DNA of 64,000 bases from Smallanthus sonchifolius (taxonomy: Eukaryota > Streptophyta > Magnoliopsida > Asterales > Asteraceae): NCBI GenBank assembly GCA_023525975.1, contig CM042040.1, positions 56,327,486 through 56,391,485 on the forward strand, read 5' to 3'. Shown here in pieces: positions 33,573 through 46,075 of the stretch. The notes below the pieces were generated by a model that worked only from the letters and a program-made list of their open reading frames with translations, made no database searches and was not told where the DNA came from. Position 1 is the stretch's first letter, and each line of letters opens with the position of its first letter. The translations under genes were made by a program, and so were the position numbers.

Positions 33573-34760
33573 CTACATTCATACTTATTACATACTAGTT
33601 CATGCCATCATCATACAACACATTTTATGCATACATATTACACATTCCACCCATTTATCATCATTACTAAATAAGTGCAAAGACACTTACCTTTTGAGTT
33701 AGAAGATCTTGCACCACCTTCTAGCTTTGCAATTTGATTACCTAAACATATACACCCAGTTTAGTAATATATCATACATACATAATCACATTACAATTAA
33801 GTCCACGACTCAATTTCCATTTCCAACCCAAACTGACCCGTTTGGGTTATCCCCATAACCAAACACCCTCTTTCCACGCAAACTCCTCCACTTGAGTTTC
33901 CTTTCCAATACCTTGACACTAATTTCTCATTCAATAACTTTTATTAGGTCAATTTGGTGTTCATTCAAGTGTTTAATACCACCTAAACACTTAATCATCA
34001 CTAATTCAACATTCTAGCATCATGATCCAAACACCTCAAATTTTCACCATATGAACCGTAACTTTTCAAAATCAAAATCAAAGGGTTCTAGGATGTTAAT
34101 CATTACTCTTTACCTTTAGTTTAGTTAGATTATCCACAATCTAACACCAATTAACCACATGCATTTAACATTTTCGGATTTCTACAAAACCCACTCACTA
34201 ACACATTCAAAAGTATAGTCAAAGGGAGATAATCACTTACTTGATGTTAGGAAGGATGATGTGCAAGCCAACACCTTCACAATTTCAAGTTTAAATGCAC
34301 GAATTTGGCTTCAACTCCTCTTTCTCCTCTTTTTTCTTACAAATGTCGATCCACACAAATGAGAGAAAAGCTGAATTTTGACTTCTTTTAGTCAAATATG
34401 GCAGATTTGCCATATTATAATTTCAGTCCCTCAACTTCCATTTCACCCACTTTCATTCTAAAATTAGTTAAAAACTAATATAACCACAATACTAACTTGA
34501 AACCCACTTGTTTCAACTTATTTCTAATATATTATTTTCACCATAATATTTATTAGAATATTTAAAAACGAAACCCGGTTTTTGGTTCGTTACACGGGGA
34601 ATTGGTGCGCTTAGTCTAGTTGCTTTAGTTTATTGTATTTAATTGATTTTGATTCTTAAACAAACACCCAAAAAGATATTTCTTGTTTTGTTTTTATTTT
34701 GTTTATTTTGTTTCTTTCTTTGTTCAGAATTACTCGGTTGTGCTACTTGTGCAGGTTGAC

Positions 34761-36205
34761 ATGGACAGGAATTATTATGGTGACCAAGACTACTATGAAC
34801 CGTGCAACAATTGTGGCATCACTGGCCACTGGGTGCAAGATTGCCCAAATTAAAACCAGTGTGGTGGTGGTCCTGAGTATCCAAACTATCAAGACGATTA
34901 CAACCAAGACTACCACCAAAGCAGGCCACCTGATCAAGACAACTATCACTCTGAACCGGATGCCATCCGGTCTGATATGAAGGAGATGACCAAGGTGATA
35001 CAAGTAGTGGTGCAGCAACAGGAGAGCCAGGACAAAGCTCATCAAGATTTGGTAGATCTTGTTGCCAACCTAACTGGGATTGTCGGGTCACTCATCAAGG
35101 AAGTAGGTAAGCCTCGATGTGCACATCAGTCATCTAGTTCTGAAACCACAACCGGTGCACACCTCAATGCTGTAAGTTTCCATTCCTCCTTTGAATACCC
35201 TGCCCGTGAACCAACTCCACCACCGATTGTAGAGAAAGTGGTGGAGTGCAGTGATTCTGAATCTGACCTTAATCAGGATTTTATTTCATAAAATAATGTA
35301 AAAACTAAAAACATGAATAAACATGTAAGGATTCCATTCCCAAATGCTACAATCAACCCATTTTCAAAAGAAAAAGAAAAAGATCCAACACAGGATGAAC
35401 GATGGGAAAAGTTTGAAAAGCGTAAAATTAACTCGTTATTTTTAAACACGCTTAAACAAAATCCTGATAATGTTGAATGTTTGAAAGGTTTGAGTACCCA
35501 TAAAAGACATCATAGATGCCCCGAACAGGTAAAGCTAAGTGCTACTGTGAATGTCGTGTTCACGGGTACCCTTCCCCCGAAACTCCAAGATCCAGGAGCA
35601 CCTATTATTTCTATACAAATAGGTGCAATTACACTGGATAAAGTATTGCTGGATCTTGGAGCATGTGTTAGTATAATACCAAGGAGTCTGTATGATAAAC
35701 ATGATTTTGGTCCATTACAGAGAGTTAACACCACTATGGTGTTGGATGATCAGACTCCCACACATCCTCGAGGGATTGTAAAGGATGTGATTGTGAAGGT
35801 GAAAGAGTTTTATTACCCAGTAGATTTCTTAGTGTTGGATTGTGTCAAGAACACAGAACCAACAATCATTTTGGGTAGACCATTCTTGGCCACTGCACAA
35901 GTGGATATTAACTGTGCTGAGGGAACGGTAAGGATGAGGTTTGGGGCTCAGAAATTGAGTCTTAAAATATTTTCAACCTTGCCAACCCGAAAGCTAACAA
36001 ATGTGGATCACCTGAAAAGGTGAATCACATAGTCGAGAATGCTTGTTTTGTAGGTGACAGGTTAGCTGAGCAAAAGGATGGCGAGACTCCGAATAAAGGG
36101 AAGAAACGGGTCAGAAAGGGAAGAAACCATAAGTTTCGGATACAGAACGAGAACTCTTTGCTTTGTTTATTTAATCATGGAGAAGATTCGATGAGGAAAG
36201 GAATC
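34761..36205 (+). pseudogene. Athila-like late gag and aspartic protease, pol lost
   Basis: From the ATG of MDRNYYGDQDYYEP: a CCHC knuckle (CNNCGITGHWVQDC), then a TAA at 34851-34853, with the same frame continuing as an acidic, Gln-rich segment to TAA 35289-35291. The frame then continues into the protease (35313-36023) with the active site LLDLGACVSIIP, flap region and ILGRPFLATA, as in Athila-type retropepsins. A short tail in another frame (ENSLLCLFNHGEDSM, to 36205) follows. Two stops and one frame change; no RT, RNase H or integrase. Confidence 0.85.
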
Positions 36206-36208
36206 TGA

Positions 36209-37279
36209 GTGTGGGGAAGGAGGAGTGCAAGCATCCCACCCGACCACCATGACCCAAGTAAGGTACATTGCGTCTGGCTGAAGACGTTAAACTTAGCCCT
36301 CTTAGGAGGTAGCCTAAGGTATGTTTTAATTTAGTGTCTAGTTAAATGAACTTTGCGGGTGTGTTCAATAGAAACCCTCACGAGACTAAACTCGTCCACT
36401 CGGGCTACCGAGTGGTTTAAATGGCTTGATGCATACGCTAAATGCATCCGTGATTCCTACGAAAGTGAGTTAGGTTTTATCTTTGTTTTGTGTGTGAACC
36501 GACCAAGTGTGGGGAAGTCCTGTGGATTTTCATGCACATGGGGTATAATTGGGTGCTTGTGCGAGTTTCTGGAGGATTGAGCAAAATCTGGGTTTTTTTT
36601 CCAAACTTTCTGTCAACATGGGGTCCTCACGGTACGCGAAGAACCCTCCTTCATTTCTCGCAGTACGCGAAGACGAAAAGTCAAGGGCCCGGTCATTTTC
36701 TGTCCCTCGTGGTACGCGAGATGTTGTCCCTAGTCCTTCGCGGTACGCGAAGGACGTACCGCGAAGGACATGTAAACCCTAATTTTGATTTTGTTTTAAT
36801 TCTTTTTGAGTCGTGTCGAGTCTGTCTTGTATTTTATTGTATTTTAGTCATTATATTGAGTCGATGTGATGCTTGTGGGTTGTTTCGAGCTTATTTTTGC
36901 AGGTTTTGATTGATCCCCTCGTACTCAATCTCCATTCGGGTGGTGATAGCCGGCTTTCGACTGATTCTTGTGTATGCAGCAATCCACTTGTACCCATGGA
37001 GCACGATCGCGAACGCAATGCTATACAATCGCCTATCCTGCTAAGTTGTTTAACTTTTGTTATTTTCCTTTTATTTTTTGAGTCACTATTCCTACATTGA
37101 GGAAAATGTAGAGTTTAAGTATGGGGAGGGAAGACCTTGTCCAGGTCTAGTTGAGTCTTGTGTTTTGAGTAGTTTTGAGTCAAAAAAATACATAAAAATT
37201 TAAAAATGTCCCTGGATTATGATTTTTGCAGCTAAATTGAAAATGATAGTATAATCGGAAACTGTGCTAATGAGGAATT
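36209..37279 (+). other. non-coding internal region of Athila-like element
   Basis: No protein domain. Hairpins at 36625-36770 share the GGTACGCG core: the last is a perfect palindrome with arms TCCTTCGCG and CGCGAAGGA around GTA near 36735, followed by GTACCGCGAAGGAC. Short ORFs here are not convincing. Confidence 0.5.
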
Positions 37280-38634
37280 TGTGACAATCCGGACTTTTAG
37301 GTTAACTCCGTTAATCAAATCCAGTTAAAAGTTAACCTAATTAACCCAATCCAAACACCAGGGACTTATCCTGCCAATCCCTAAACTCCTATGAATGAAA
37401 CCTAGGAGGACTAGATCTGTAATTACCCAAACCTCAATCTCTGTTGACTTTGAAAGTCAAAATTGAAGGGTTTTGTGTTCCTGTTGACTTTTGATAGTCA
37501 AACTAACATGTTCTTAACCTAACTCAAACCAGAGGGACCAACTCTGACTATTCCTAAACATATGAACATGAAATTTCAGGGACTAACCTTGTAATTACTG
37601 ATTTCTCGATTCTGGTTGACTAACAGAAAGTCAAACTTGTAGCTTCTATTCAAATTCAAGGCAAAAATCGAAATTCGTTGGAACCCATAACCGAAGTAGA
37701 TGATTAATGGCATTCACGGCCATCATTGAGCCATTAAACCTCGTTATTACGTGCAATAGACCTCAATTATGGTGAATCAAAGCAAAACCGTCGACCTCCT
37801 TATCGGATATCATCAAATTCGACGGATTCATGTATTATCCTCACGAATTGAGCGTAAAAACATCTTAGTCGCATCAGTTGGAACCTATTACATTACTCAA
37901 TTCAATCAGAGAAGCTGCTTGAGTTGCCGGAGTACAAACTCGCGCAACCGGACTTGCATCCTAGTCAATCTCGATCAATTCGCGTCTTGTTCTGGTAATT
38001 GAACACACCTCTAGATTCTTTTTCATCTCTAGCATGAAAGCCCTAACCTAATTATGGCTTATAACATCGAATAAATCACAAACCAATTTCTAGGGTTCAT
38101 CGGAATACGGTTTAGTCGAACCCTAACCTAAACACGGTTGAAATTCAATTAAATCAAATGAGTAGCTTCGAGATTCATCATTCATTGAAACCCCTATGAT
38201 AATTTGATCATACAACATCGATTTGTTCAAGATCCCGAAACTAGGGTTTGTTCGTAATTCAATTTGGGGGTTTCAATCTTAAACGTTATCTCAATCAAAT
38301 TAAATCATATCATTGGACTCGAAATGTCCTGTTTAGTAAAATCCCTATGTTTTCGTTGGAATTTAACATCCAATTTAATCAATTTGATTTGTGGTTTCTA
38401 ATCTAGGGTTTCGGGTTTTAATTCGGGTAACTAACGGTGTTGTATTCAACGAATTTGCAATTAAACTCACGCATAGATTCGCTATAACCTGATTATCAAA
38501 ACCCCTATGTCACCTTGTGAAATCACGATTGAACCAGTGGGTTTTGGCTTGACCGATCGCGATTGAGTATGGGGAGAAGGGTTCTCCGGACCTTCGATTA
38601 AAACCGGTTAGATGCAATCTCTGTTGCGACTCAC

Positions 38635-38695
38635 TAGCGGGCTGGAGTGGTTAAGTCAGTGTGCTGGTAGGGAGGAGACCCGGGTTCGAGTCTCC
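38635..38695 (+). ncRNA. tRNA-Ser/Leu-like pol III promoter segment (SINE head or tRNA pseudogene)
   Basis: GCTGGAGTGGTTAAG resembles the tRNA-Ser/Leu A box region, and GGGTTCGAGTCTC is a near-perfect B box, about 40 nt apart. The arms do not close into a proper acceptor stem, so this is not a functional tRNA gene. Confidence 0.55.
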
Positions 38696-38900
38696 CCACA
38701 CCTATTCTTTTTAAAAACCCGTTTTTAGTTATCATTTTAATATAAAAATTAATTGTTATATTATTATAATATTATATTAAAGCGCTTTAGCCCGGAAAAC
38801 AACCCGTAGGCTTGGGTTTGGTTTGTAAACCATATTTATTATTAAAAACTCATTTCTAAAATAATACTTATATTATTTTCAACCCAAAACTCTAACTAAA

Positions 38901-38944
<44 letters not shown>

Positions 38945-39433
38945 TTCATCACGTTCATAAACATTTTTGTAGCGTTTCAAGTTATGAATAATATAGTTAT
39001 TCGTATTATGTACACTCGTTACATCCTCGAATAAAAATAATAAATTATTATTTCTGTCACGCGAGTTAATTATTTACATTACTTCACTAAACTTAAAAAT
39101 AATATAATAAATTATATTATTTTCCTAGACTTTTAGTTAACGACAAAACGCTCGAGTATATTTATATTCGTCGCGTAGCGTATATATATCTTAATTATTC
39201 GAAGAATTCTTATTCCCGTGGACGCGTTCGCCCACTCTTGAATATTAGAGCATTTCTTTAGGACGTCTCTCATTCCGTGTCGCTGTCACAATTCTCATTA
39301 TTATCCCTAGTTTATGTGTTTATGATTTTAGGACATTCGTAAGTCTTTTGAGACTTACACTCGTGGTTCCAACTTACTTCTTGTATGATACTACCTACTA
39401 CGCAACGCAGGTGAGTTTCACGGCCCCTTTTTA

Positions 39434-39607
39434 CCTGTTTTACTATTGGGGGAGAAACATGCTTACACACAAACGTATTTTTACTTGTTTTCCTGTTGAG
39501 GAAGAAACAAACATGAACACCAACTATCATACTTTTACTTGTTTTCCCCATGGGGGAGAAACAGGTACGCAAGCAAATATTATTTTTCCCGCCGGGGGAG
39601 AAAACAA
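39434..39607. repeat. hairpin array, TTGTTTTCC...GGGAGAAACA
   Basis: Four hairpins near 39434, 39484, 39538 and 39585. The second pairs TTCCT with AGGAA, the third CCCC with GGGG, the fourth TTTTCCC with GGGGGAGAAAA, so the stems keep pairing while their bases change. Spacing about 47-54 bp. Confidence 0.75.
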
Positions 39608-40316
39608 GACGCAACTATTTGATTATGGTACTTTATATGATATCACTGTTGAGACTAAGCGTAACACACTATCACAGAAAGTCCTCATCTTATATCGGAC
39701 CGTTAATATGGATCTTAGCGAGGTAATGTTTAGTAGTACTACTGGGTTTGACAAGCCCCACCCGCGTTAGTCACGCTAACTCGATTGGATATCGAACGGG
39801 TGAAATGTTAGCCTACTCACATTGGCCAGAGTTGATAGACCTGGCATGAGGCATATAAACACAGTCAGCTTCGGTTGCGAGCGCTTTAGTAAGACATGAA
39901 CATAGGTTAGCTACCTATAGATATGCATATTGAATGTACATAATCTGGCAAACACACTCTTATTGTAAACTTGAAACCTGTGAACTCACCAACCTCGTGT
40001 TGACACTTTTTCTTACATGTTTCTAAGGTCGCTAAGGCACAGGTTGCACACTTAGGACATGCATGGAGTCCTACTGTCATATTATCCATTTCAAACATTT
40101 GAAACAGTTTACTTATTTACATTGATTAACGCCTATTGCGTGTAATTACTTTTGATTTCATATTAACGTTTACGCTTCCGCATTAACTCTGAACTTTTAT
40201 GTTTTGACATTTCAAGTCCCATATAGTCGTTTGATGTAACTAATGACTGAGATCCTGGTGTGTCACCTTCCAAACGGTAAAACTCCGTTAGTTGAAATTG
40301 GGGGTGTGACAGAATT

Positions 40317-41274
40317 AATTGAATAATAAAGATGATCAACATGCCTAATTGGTAACGTTTTGGTGACCCAACCTATTTAAGAGCTTAAACATCCTGATAG
40401 TGAATCTAATTAAATGAATAATTAATTCAGGGTGTCTTGTGGGTTCTTATCTTAGAGGTGTCGGTAAGGTCGACACTGTCGATATAGGGTGATAGGTACC
40501 TCGATAAGCAAGCATTTATAAGTTTTTGAAATCTCTTGGCACACTGCTTTCTTTTTATGAAAATAAAGCTGAAAGTTAGTGGCGCCCTCATTCGATAATC
40601 CATCTTGCATGAGCTTAATTAATTAACTGAAAACTTAGGTTTCGCCTACGTGTTACCCACCGGGATGATAACTTGCTGGATACACCCATGGGCGGGATTT
40701 AAGTGATCAATATTAGACATCTGAGTTAGGATTATGTGTTACGCTTTAGGATGACGACTTGAAGGATACACCTCTATTCCGAAGCTTATGAGCGTCATTA
40801 TTTAATAACTGAAACCTATGTGTTACCCCTCAGGATGGTGACTTAGGGGATACGCCTCTTGGTGAAGTTTGTACATCGTATTACATTAATCACAGCTCAG
40901 TCATTCATCCATCAATCCATTATCCATCTTGATTTTTAAAACTTATAGATTAGTGCTTATTGAGGTGGGAAAATCTATAAGATTTAACCCGAGCCTAAAG
41001 ATGACCTTGAGATGGGATTAGGCTAAACTGTAGCTTTCTGAGTGTGAGACCCATAGATGAATTGTATGCTTGGTAATATATAATATATAGATCACATAAT
41101 TGGGGGCTCGAGAGTCGGTGGTTGGGTTTAATCGGACAGAAATCCTGATTGTTACAGTTAACGTGTTATGAGAATCTGTGTTGTGTAGAATAAAAGTATA
41201 ATTTGCAAGTTTTTCTGATTATGATTCCATTGCATAATTCTTTTTCGGGACTCAAAAGAGTAAGTGTGGGGATG
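40317..41274 (+). other. 3' internal non-coding region of Athila-like element
   Basis: Three related GTGTTACCC/GATGATAACTT...GATACACC phrases (about 40650, 40736, 40810) form a short degenerate repeat. Ends with the purine-rich GTGTGGGGATG before the LTR. Confidence 0.4.
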
Positions 41275-42341
41275 TGATGTAAGGTCAAATGTCCCTTGTT
41301 TAAGTATCAGTTTTGTATAGTTTTAATAGTTTTACTTTGTATATAGAGTCGGTTTTATGTTGGTATTTGTATTTGAGTGTATTACAGGTATTATGTGCTA
41401 AATGAGCGGATAATGAGGTTTAATGAAGAAGGCACAAAAGTACAGGGGGTTAAAGTGTCAAAATACCAAAGTTTCCTGAATCTTGGACTCTTCGCAGTAC
41501 GCAAAGAGTGGGAGTTGAACTCTCGCGGTACGCAAGGAAAGTAAAAAGGTCGGCCGACTATTTTGTTCTTCGCCTGGCGCGAAGAACTTACCTAGGACTT
41601 TCGCGGTACGCGAAGGGTTGCCGAATCACGAAAAAACCCTAATTTCGTTAAAATTAGATTGGAGCCCCCATTCTCATTCATTCTGGTTCCAACCGATTTC
41701 AGAGAGGAGAAGGGCGATTTCCAGGGTTCCAAACCATTCTAGGTGAAGGATTAAAGCTAAGCTCGTGTGCCTGACAAGCATGTGTGGCTAAGCTGTGTGT
41801 GGCTTCCTCCCAACAGATGGTTTGTTTAGATTTTCTTGTTTTATTCAGTTATTGTATGATTGGATCTTGTTAGCTTTTGATAATAGCTTGATAGATTGAT
41901 GTATTGGTTGAATTGAACAGTTTATTTGTATGCATTGAGTCTATTTGCTTTACAACTTGTGTTTGGTTGATGACAAAACCTTGTATCCGGGTTGAGTGAC
42001 TGAAGTGAGTGACTTGATGTTCATAAATTGGGTATTTGAATTGTGCTAGTTGTGACAAGCTAGTAGTATAGGTTTTCTAACAAAGAATATGTCTTCAATT
42101 ACTGTTTCAACTAATTTTCCAACAGTATGTCTATGTGGTGTCCATTGAATAACTGAGTATTGCATAAGTTTAGAACCTGAAGTTGGGAGGGAGTTACATC
42201 TTTGTTTGATCTGTGTGTTTATTCTAGTTTATCAACTAAGCAATTTCACTAACCACTGATTCCTCATGGATACGATACTCTTCTTGCCCTTACTAGTTAA
42301 GTGTTTAAGGATTGTTTTTGACCGACCAAACGCATCGATCA
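41275..42341 (+). repeat. right LTR of Athila-like element
   Basis: 1067 bp from TGATGTAAGG to CATCGATCA. Contains hairpins at about 41488-41630, including TTCTTCGC with GCGCGAAGAA and CTTTCGCG with CGCGAAGG around GTA. Confidence 0.8.
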
Positions 42342-42472
42342 GTACTTTAACTCTATTGGAAGTTACAGATGCAAAAAGGAAACTAATTATTGTTCGTCAT
42401 AGACCTATTATTTAAAAATTTGAAAAGCTAACCTGTCATATTTTTCTGTTATAAAATGTTTCATTTAGCTTG

Positions 42473-42565
42473 TGTTTTCATCATCAACAACTGCCTATGG
42501 TTGGCCATAAAAGGTATCCTGCACCGTTGCTTTATCTGCAGCTAACCCATATGGATGAACCAAGG
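42473..42565 (+). other. candidate exon of a decayed or unrecognised gene
   Basis: An open segment reading HQQLPMVGHKRYPAPLLYLQ, then LTHMDEP, followed by a GT. I do not recognise the family. It may belong with the segment at 43661; no complete reading frame connects them. Confidence 0.25.
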
Positions 42566-43660
42566 TACAAACATGTCAACCTTGTATTTGTTTGGTCAAA
42601 CCAAAGTATCATGGACTAACAAATAATTAATCAAACCCTGCAGCTGATGTTTGAGGAGATATGACGGGATATATATGCTTCAAATAATAAATGGAAAATA
42701 ATATTATTGCGGTGGTGATATTAGATATGGCCCACGTGGGGTCCCTAACAATCTTATGCCATTGTCCAACAAGTAGCCGTTGGTAGGCTACCAAATACAA
42801 GGTATGGTAGTAATTCTTACTTAATTAGGTATGCAGGCCTTACATATTTTAAATTTCATACAAGTCCAGATATATGTGTATGCAACAATTCCAAAACTAG
42901 ATATATGTGTCTAGTTTTTCATGTGGAAAGTTATGAATTGGTTAAAATTTTAAATTATGAACATAATTTTTGCATTGAATTTGAGTCTTTTTCACCTATA
43001 AAAACCGAATGTTACATCCTTCATAGGGTGTGAAGTGTACAACTTGGAAACGGGTAAAGGCAAATCTGTTTTGGAGATGGTAGCAACGTTTTAAAAGACA
43101 TCAGGAAAGGTATTATGATTTTGAAATATATTTTTATTTTCTTATCCAAATATCATTAAGGAAAATTTTAATTTCTGATTCTTGATATTCTTTTTTACAG
43201 AAAATTCCTCTTGTAATGTCTGACTATCGACCTGGTAATGTTGAGGTTATATATGCATAACAGAGAGAATGTTGAACCGGAAGTAAGTAGTCATCTTATA
43301 TTTTTAATAAAAATAGCAGAGCTGATGAATTGGGCAGTCTGGATAGACTCTTTCATTTAATCTTTTACAAATAGTTAATGATACAATCATAATCTTTATA
43401 ATAGAACAGTTTGCTAGGTATTATGACCAGCTCAACCCATTTCCACGTGAACCAGTTTTATAAGTTGTATCCTTTGATCCGTTAGAGGCAAAACATAATC
43501 CAAATCAATACGGTTATCCATAAGTTAGTCAAAACTGCCACATGTAGAAAACATGTATATGATTTCAATTTAAGTAAAACATAGTCCAAATCGACATTAA
43601 TGGGTCAACCCTATTGAGACTATGCTTATCATTGGTGCGCTATTAATTGCAGTGCCAAAT

Positions 43661-43735
43661 ATGGAATAAACGAGAGATGTATAGAGACCGGTGGAACTGG
43701 GCCAGTAAGGATCCATACGGTTCAAAAAGGAAGCC
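43661..43735 (+). other. candidate terminal exon of a decayed or unrecognised gene
   Basis: Follows TTAATTGCAG, a good acceptor, and reads CQIWNKREMYRDRWNW then ASKDPYGSKRKPN and a stop. The composition is protein-like. A nearby segment (about 43213-43280) reads MLRLYMHNRENVEPE before GTAAGT. No family recognised. Confidence 0.3.
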
Positions 43736-45609
43736 AAATTAAAGTAAAAAGGAAAATTGGATGGTTTTTCATTCATAATTTTATGGCATTTCTATGGTTT
43801 TGAAACAAAAGAGAAATGTTAATTATTGTATTTCTATTTAGAAATAACTTGGTTTGTATGATTTTTAATGTAGAAAATAGAAAGTTCAATATTACTAGGT
43901 GTTAATATGTAGAACTTGTGTTTAATACAGGTGGAAACTATGATATTAAAACATCATGGGAAGTATATATTGTTCTACCCGGATTGGGACGGGTATTCTA
44001 CTATTAGAAATTTTCTACACCCACACTGGCTTTGCATACTATTAGAAGTCTACGGATTTCACTTCAAACCTGTACGAACCAAACATGCCGGAGGCCACTG
44101 ATATTAAAATGATGGGTCGATCTTACAGTCTGTGTTCATGTTAAATTTGGATTTTTGTATTTATGCTCTTTTACTTCATTTGGCAACTTTATAGAATTGT
44201 AACATAACTACATTACCTCCTTAACGGGGAGCTTTGTTCTTTACTTTGCCATATTACTACCTTAAAGTATTTGATCACCGGGCGGGTATAAAACTATTAA
44301 GTAATTGAGTTGTGATTGTATAAGACACCTTGTCTGATTTTGCTTATAATTCAAAGAAAGACATCTATTATATATTAAAAAAACATGTCAAATCGTCCCG
44401 GCCACCGGACGGGTATAAAACTAGTTCTAATTGGTTAAAAACCCAACACCGGTTCGAATTGAACAAAAGTGATGGAATGATTACAATTGTGTGGGGGCAG
44501 ACTATGATGGTCGTTAATACAAGATGTGTGTGTGTGCGCTTGTAGTGGCAAGTTTATTTAAAATGTGGTTTAAATAAGTGTAGATTTTATTTGCCGCAAT
44601 TTATGATGTAATACACTAAACTTGTTTTGATAAAAGTCGGGTGGTCATGACACATAGACTTGATATGAAGTAGGATTTGAGCATGCATGGGCATTGAATA
44701 AACTTACAACTCACTACCTTTTAGCGGACTTGTTTTGGCGGGTATTCAAGGTAGGATTGAGGACTCTTCCGCAAGGGCATTGTGTTAAGCATGAAGACAT
44801 CAGATGACTATATGTCAAGGCGTGATTTGGCATGAAGAATGTTGTTAGACATAGGTCTATATTAAGTTCATTAACACTTTCGGTGATATGGACCATAAGA
44901 CTTCCTTGTATTATGTATAAAATGACTATGTTTTTATATAAATCCAACTATTAGTTTAGCCCCATTTTTGAGGTGTGACAATTTCAAACACTACAAAAAG
45001 AGAAGACATCATTAACTAATTACACCGTCACGAATATGTCACACCAATAATATTGTAATGATGTGCATGTAGTACCCAACACGTTGTTATAGATTGGTTA
45101 TTGGAATCAAAATGAAACACAAGGAAATTTCAAAATATCATATCCAAATACAGTATATGACAAATAAGTGTCGCTTATCACAATTATTTAATCATTCGAA
45201 TTATATTAATAAACTAACTATTTAATCATTCGAATTATATTAATAAACTAACATGCAGTGGCGGAGTCAGAAAATTTTTCTAATGGGATCGGTAAGTTTT
45301 GGTGTTCTAATGTCTATCAACTCGATTTATAGATTTTACGGGTCGGGGTGGGACTCAAACCAACTCTAATTCTCAAACGAACTCTTATTCCTAATGCTTT
45401 GCATTCACTAAGTTTACAAAAACTCTAATTCGTAATCTTTTGCATTCACTAAGTTACACAAACTCTAACTCTCAATCCTAAACGGGGACAAATCTAATAA
45501 CTTTAAATTTAATACAAGAAGAAATTAATAATTGTAGAATAAGAAATATGGTGTGAATGGATTTGATTACTCAGATCATGGTTCAACAAAAATTAATATA
45601 GTTATTCTC

Positions 45610-45895
45610 ATCTATACTACACAATAAATAAAGGTTTTTCAATGACACATGTCACATTCATATTCAATCTCATCATTTTTTTCCGTCTCTCTCTTATTAA
45701 ATACACCTCTATATTTTCATTAAATACACAATCTCTTATTAAATACACCTCTATATTTTATTAATAATATTTTTTTAAAGAAAATACTAATCTTTGTATT
45801 AATAAATCTCCCGACATATTTTGACGAGTGTATATGTTAACAAATTTTATTGTATTTCATGGGTTATTCAACCCGTATAAAAACACGAGTTTTTA
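45610..45895 (-). mobile_element. dispersed short repeat family, copy 3, reversed
   Basis: Starts ATCTATACTACACAATAAAT and contains TTTTTCAATGACACATGTCA, the reverse complement of the right end of the copies at 13329-13768 and 46343-46760. Ends near GGGTTATTCAACCCGTAT. Lies inside the hAT element. Confidence 0.4.
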
Positions 45896-45987
45896 AAAAA
45901 AATAATTTTTTATTACTTAATATATAATATTATAATTATATTTATACGGCCCACTGGAATTAGTTAGACCCAAAATTAAAAAGCAAG

Positions 45988-46075
45988 GAAAAAAAGACCT
46001 CCCATGATTCGAACACATGACCTTCGTAAATGAAGGGACACATAGGCAAAAGTTTACCACTATGACAGTACTACA
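45988..46075 (-). ncRNA. weak tRNA-like segment
   Basis: On the minus strand ATAGTGGTAAACTT resembles an A box region, and GTGTTCGAATCATGGGAGG a B box with T-arm. No acceptor stem is visible. Probably a SINE head or captured tRNA fragment. Confidence 0.3.

Larger units (their letters stand above)
32549..34594 (-). mobile_element. solo LTR inserted in the Athila PBS
   Basis: 2046 bp, TGTAACACCC to GTTCGTTACA. Flanking pentamers TGGGG (32544-32548) and CGGGG (34595-34599) differ by one C/T; the usual PBS reads GCCGGGG, so the left TSD copy probably mutated. By analogy with the 15150-19064 element, the CCC end is the 3' end and the LTR is on the minus strand (inference). It carries two hairpin arrays (32625-32756 and 33231-33572). 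Confidence 0.8.
37280..40311. mobile_element. solo LTR within the Athila-like element
   Basis: 3032 bp, TGTGACAATCCGG to GGGGGTGTGACA, with a perfect 5-bp TSD GAATT (37275-37279, 40312-40316). Contains a tRNA-like segment (38635-38695), a TA tract (about 38907-38941) and a four-unit hairpin array (39434-39607). No coding domain; strand uncertain. Confidence 0.88.
31986..42341 (+). mobile_element. Athila-like Gypsy element lacking pol, with two nested solo LTRs
   Basis: The right LTR (41275-42341) and truncated left LTR (31986-32528) share long near-identical blocks. The PBS TGGCGCCGTTGCTGGGG (32532-32548) is the tRNA-Asp type used by Athila/Tat elements. Coding remains are a late gag segment and protease (34761-36205). 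The phrase CTCTTAGGAGGTAGCCTAAGG near 36299 resembles the region after coding sequence in Athila elements. RT, RNase H and integrase are absent. Solo LTRs inserted at 32549-34594 and 37280-40311. GTGTGGGGATG before 41275 is the likely polypurine region. Confidence 0.82.
42342..45247. other. low-coding intergenic sequence with possible gene remnants
   Basis: No complete gene. Two short open segments with splice-like edges are listed separately (42473, 43661). Direct repeats of CACCGG(A/G)CGGGTATAAAACTA lie near 44276 and 44403. GGTGTGACA near 44975 looks like an LTR end, but I found no partner. Confidence 0.4.

Noticed and set aside
34699..34980. ORFs rich in Thr and Ile overlapping the Athila gag
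   Set aside because: Shadows in other frames of the CCHC-bearing gag segment.
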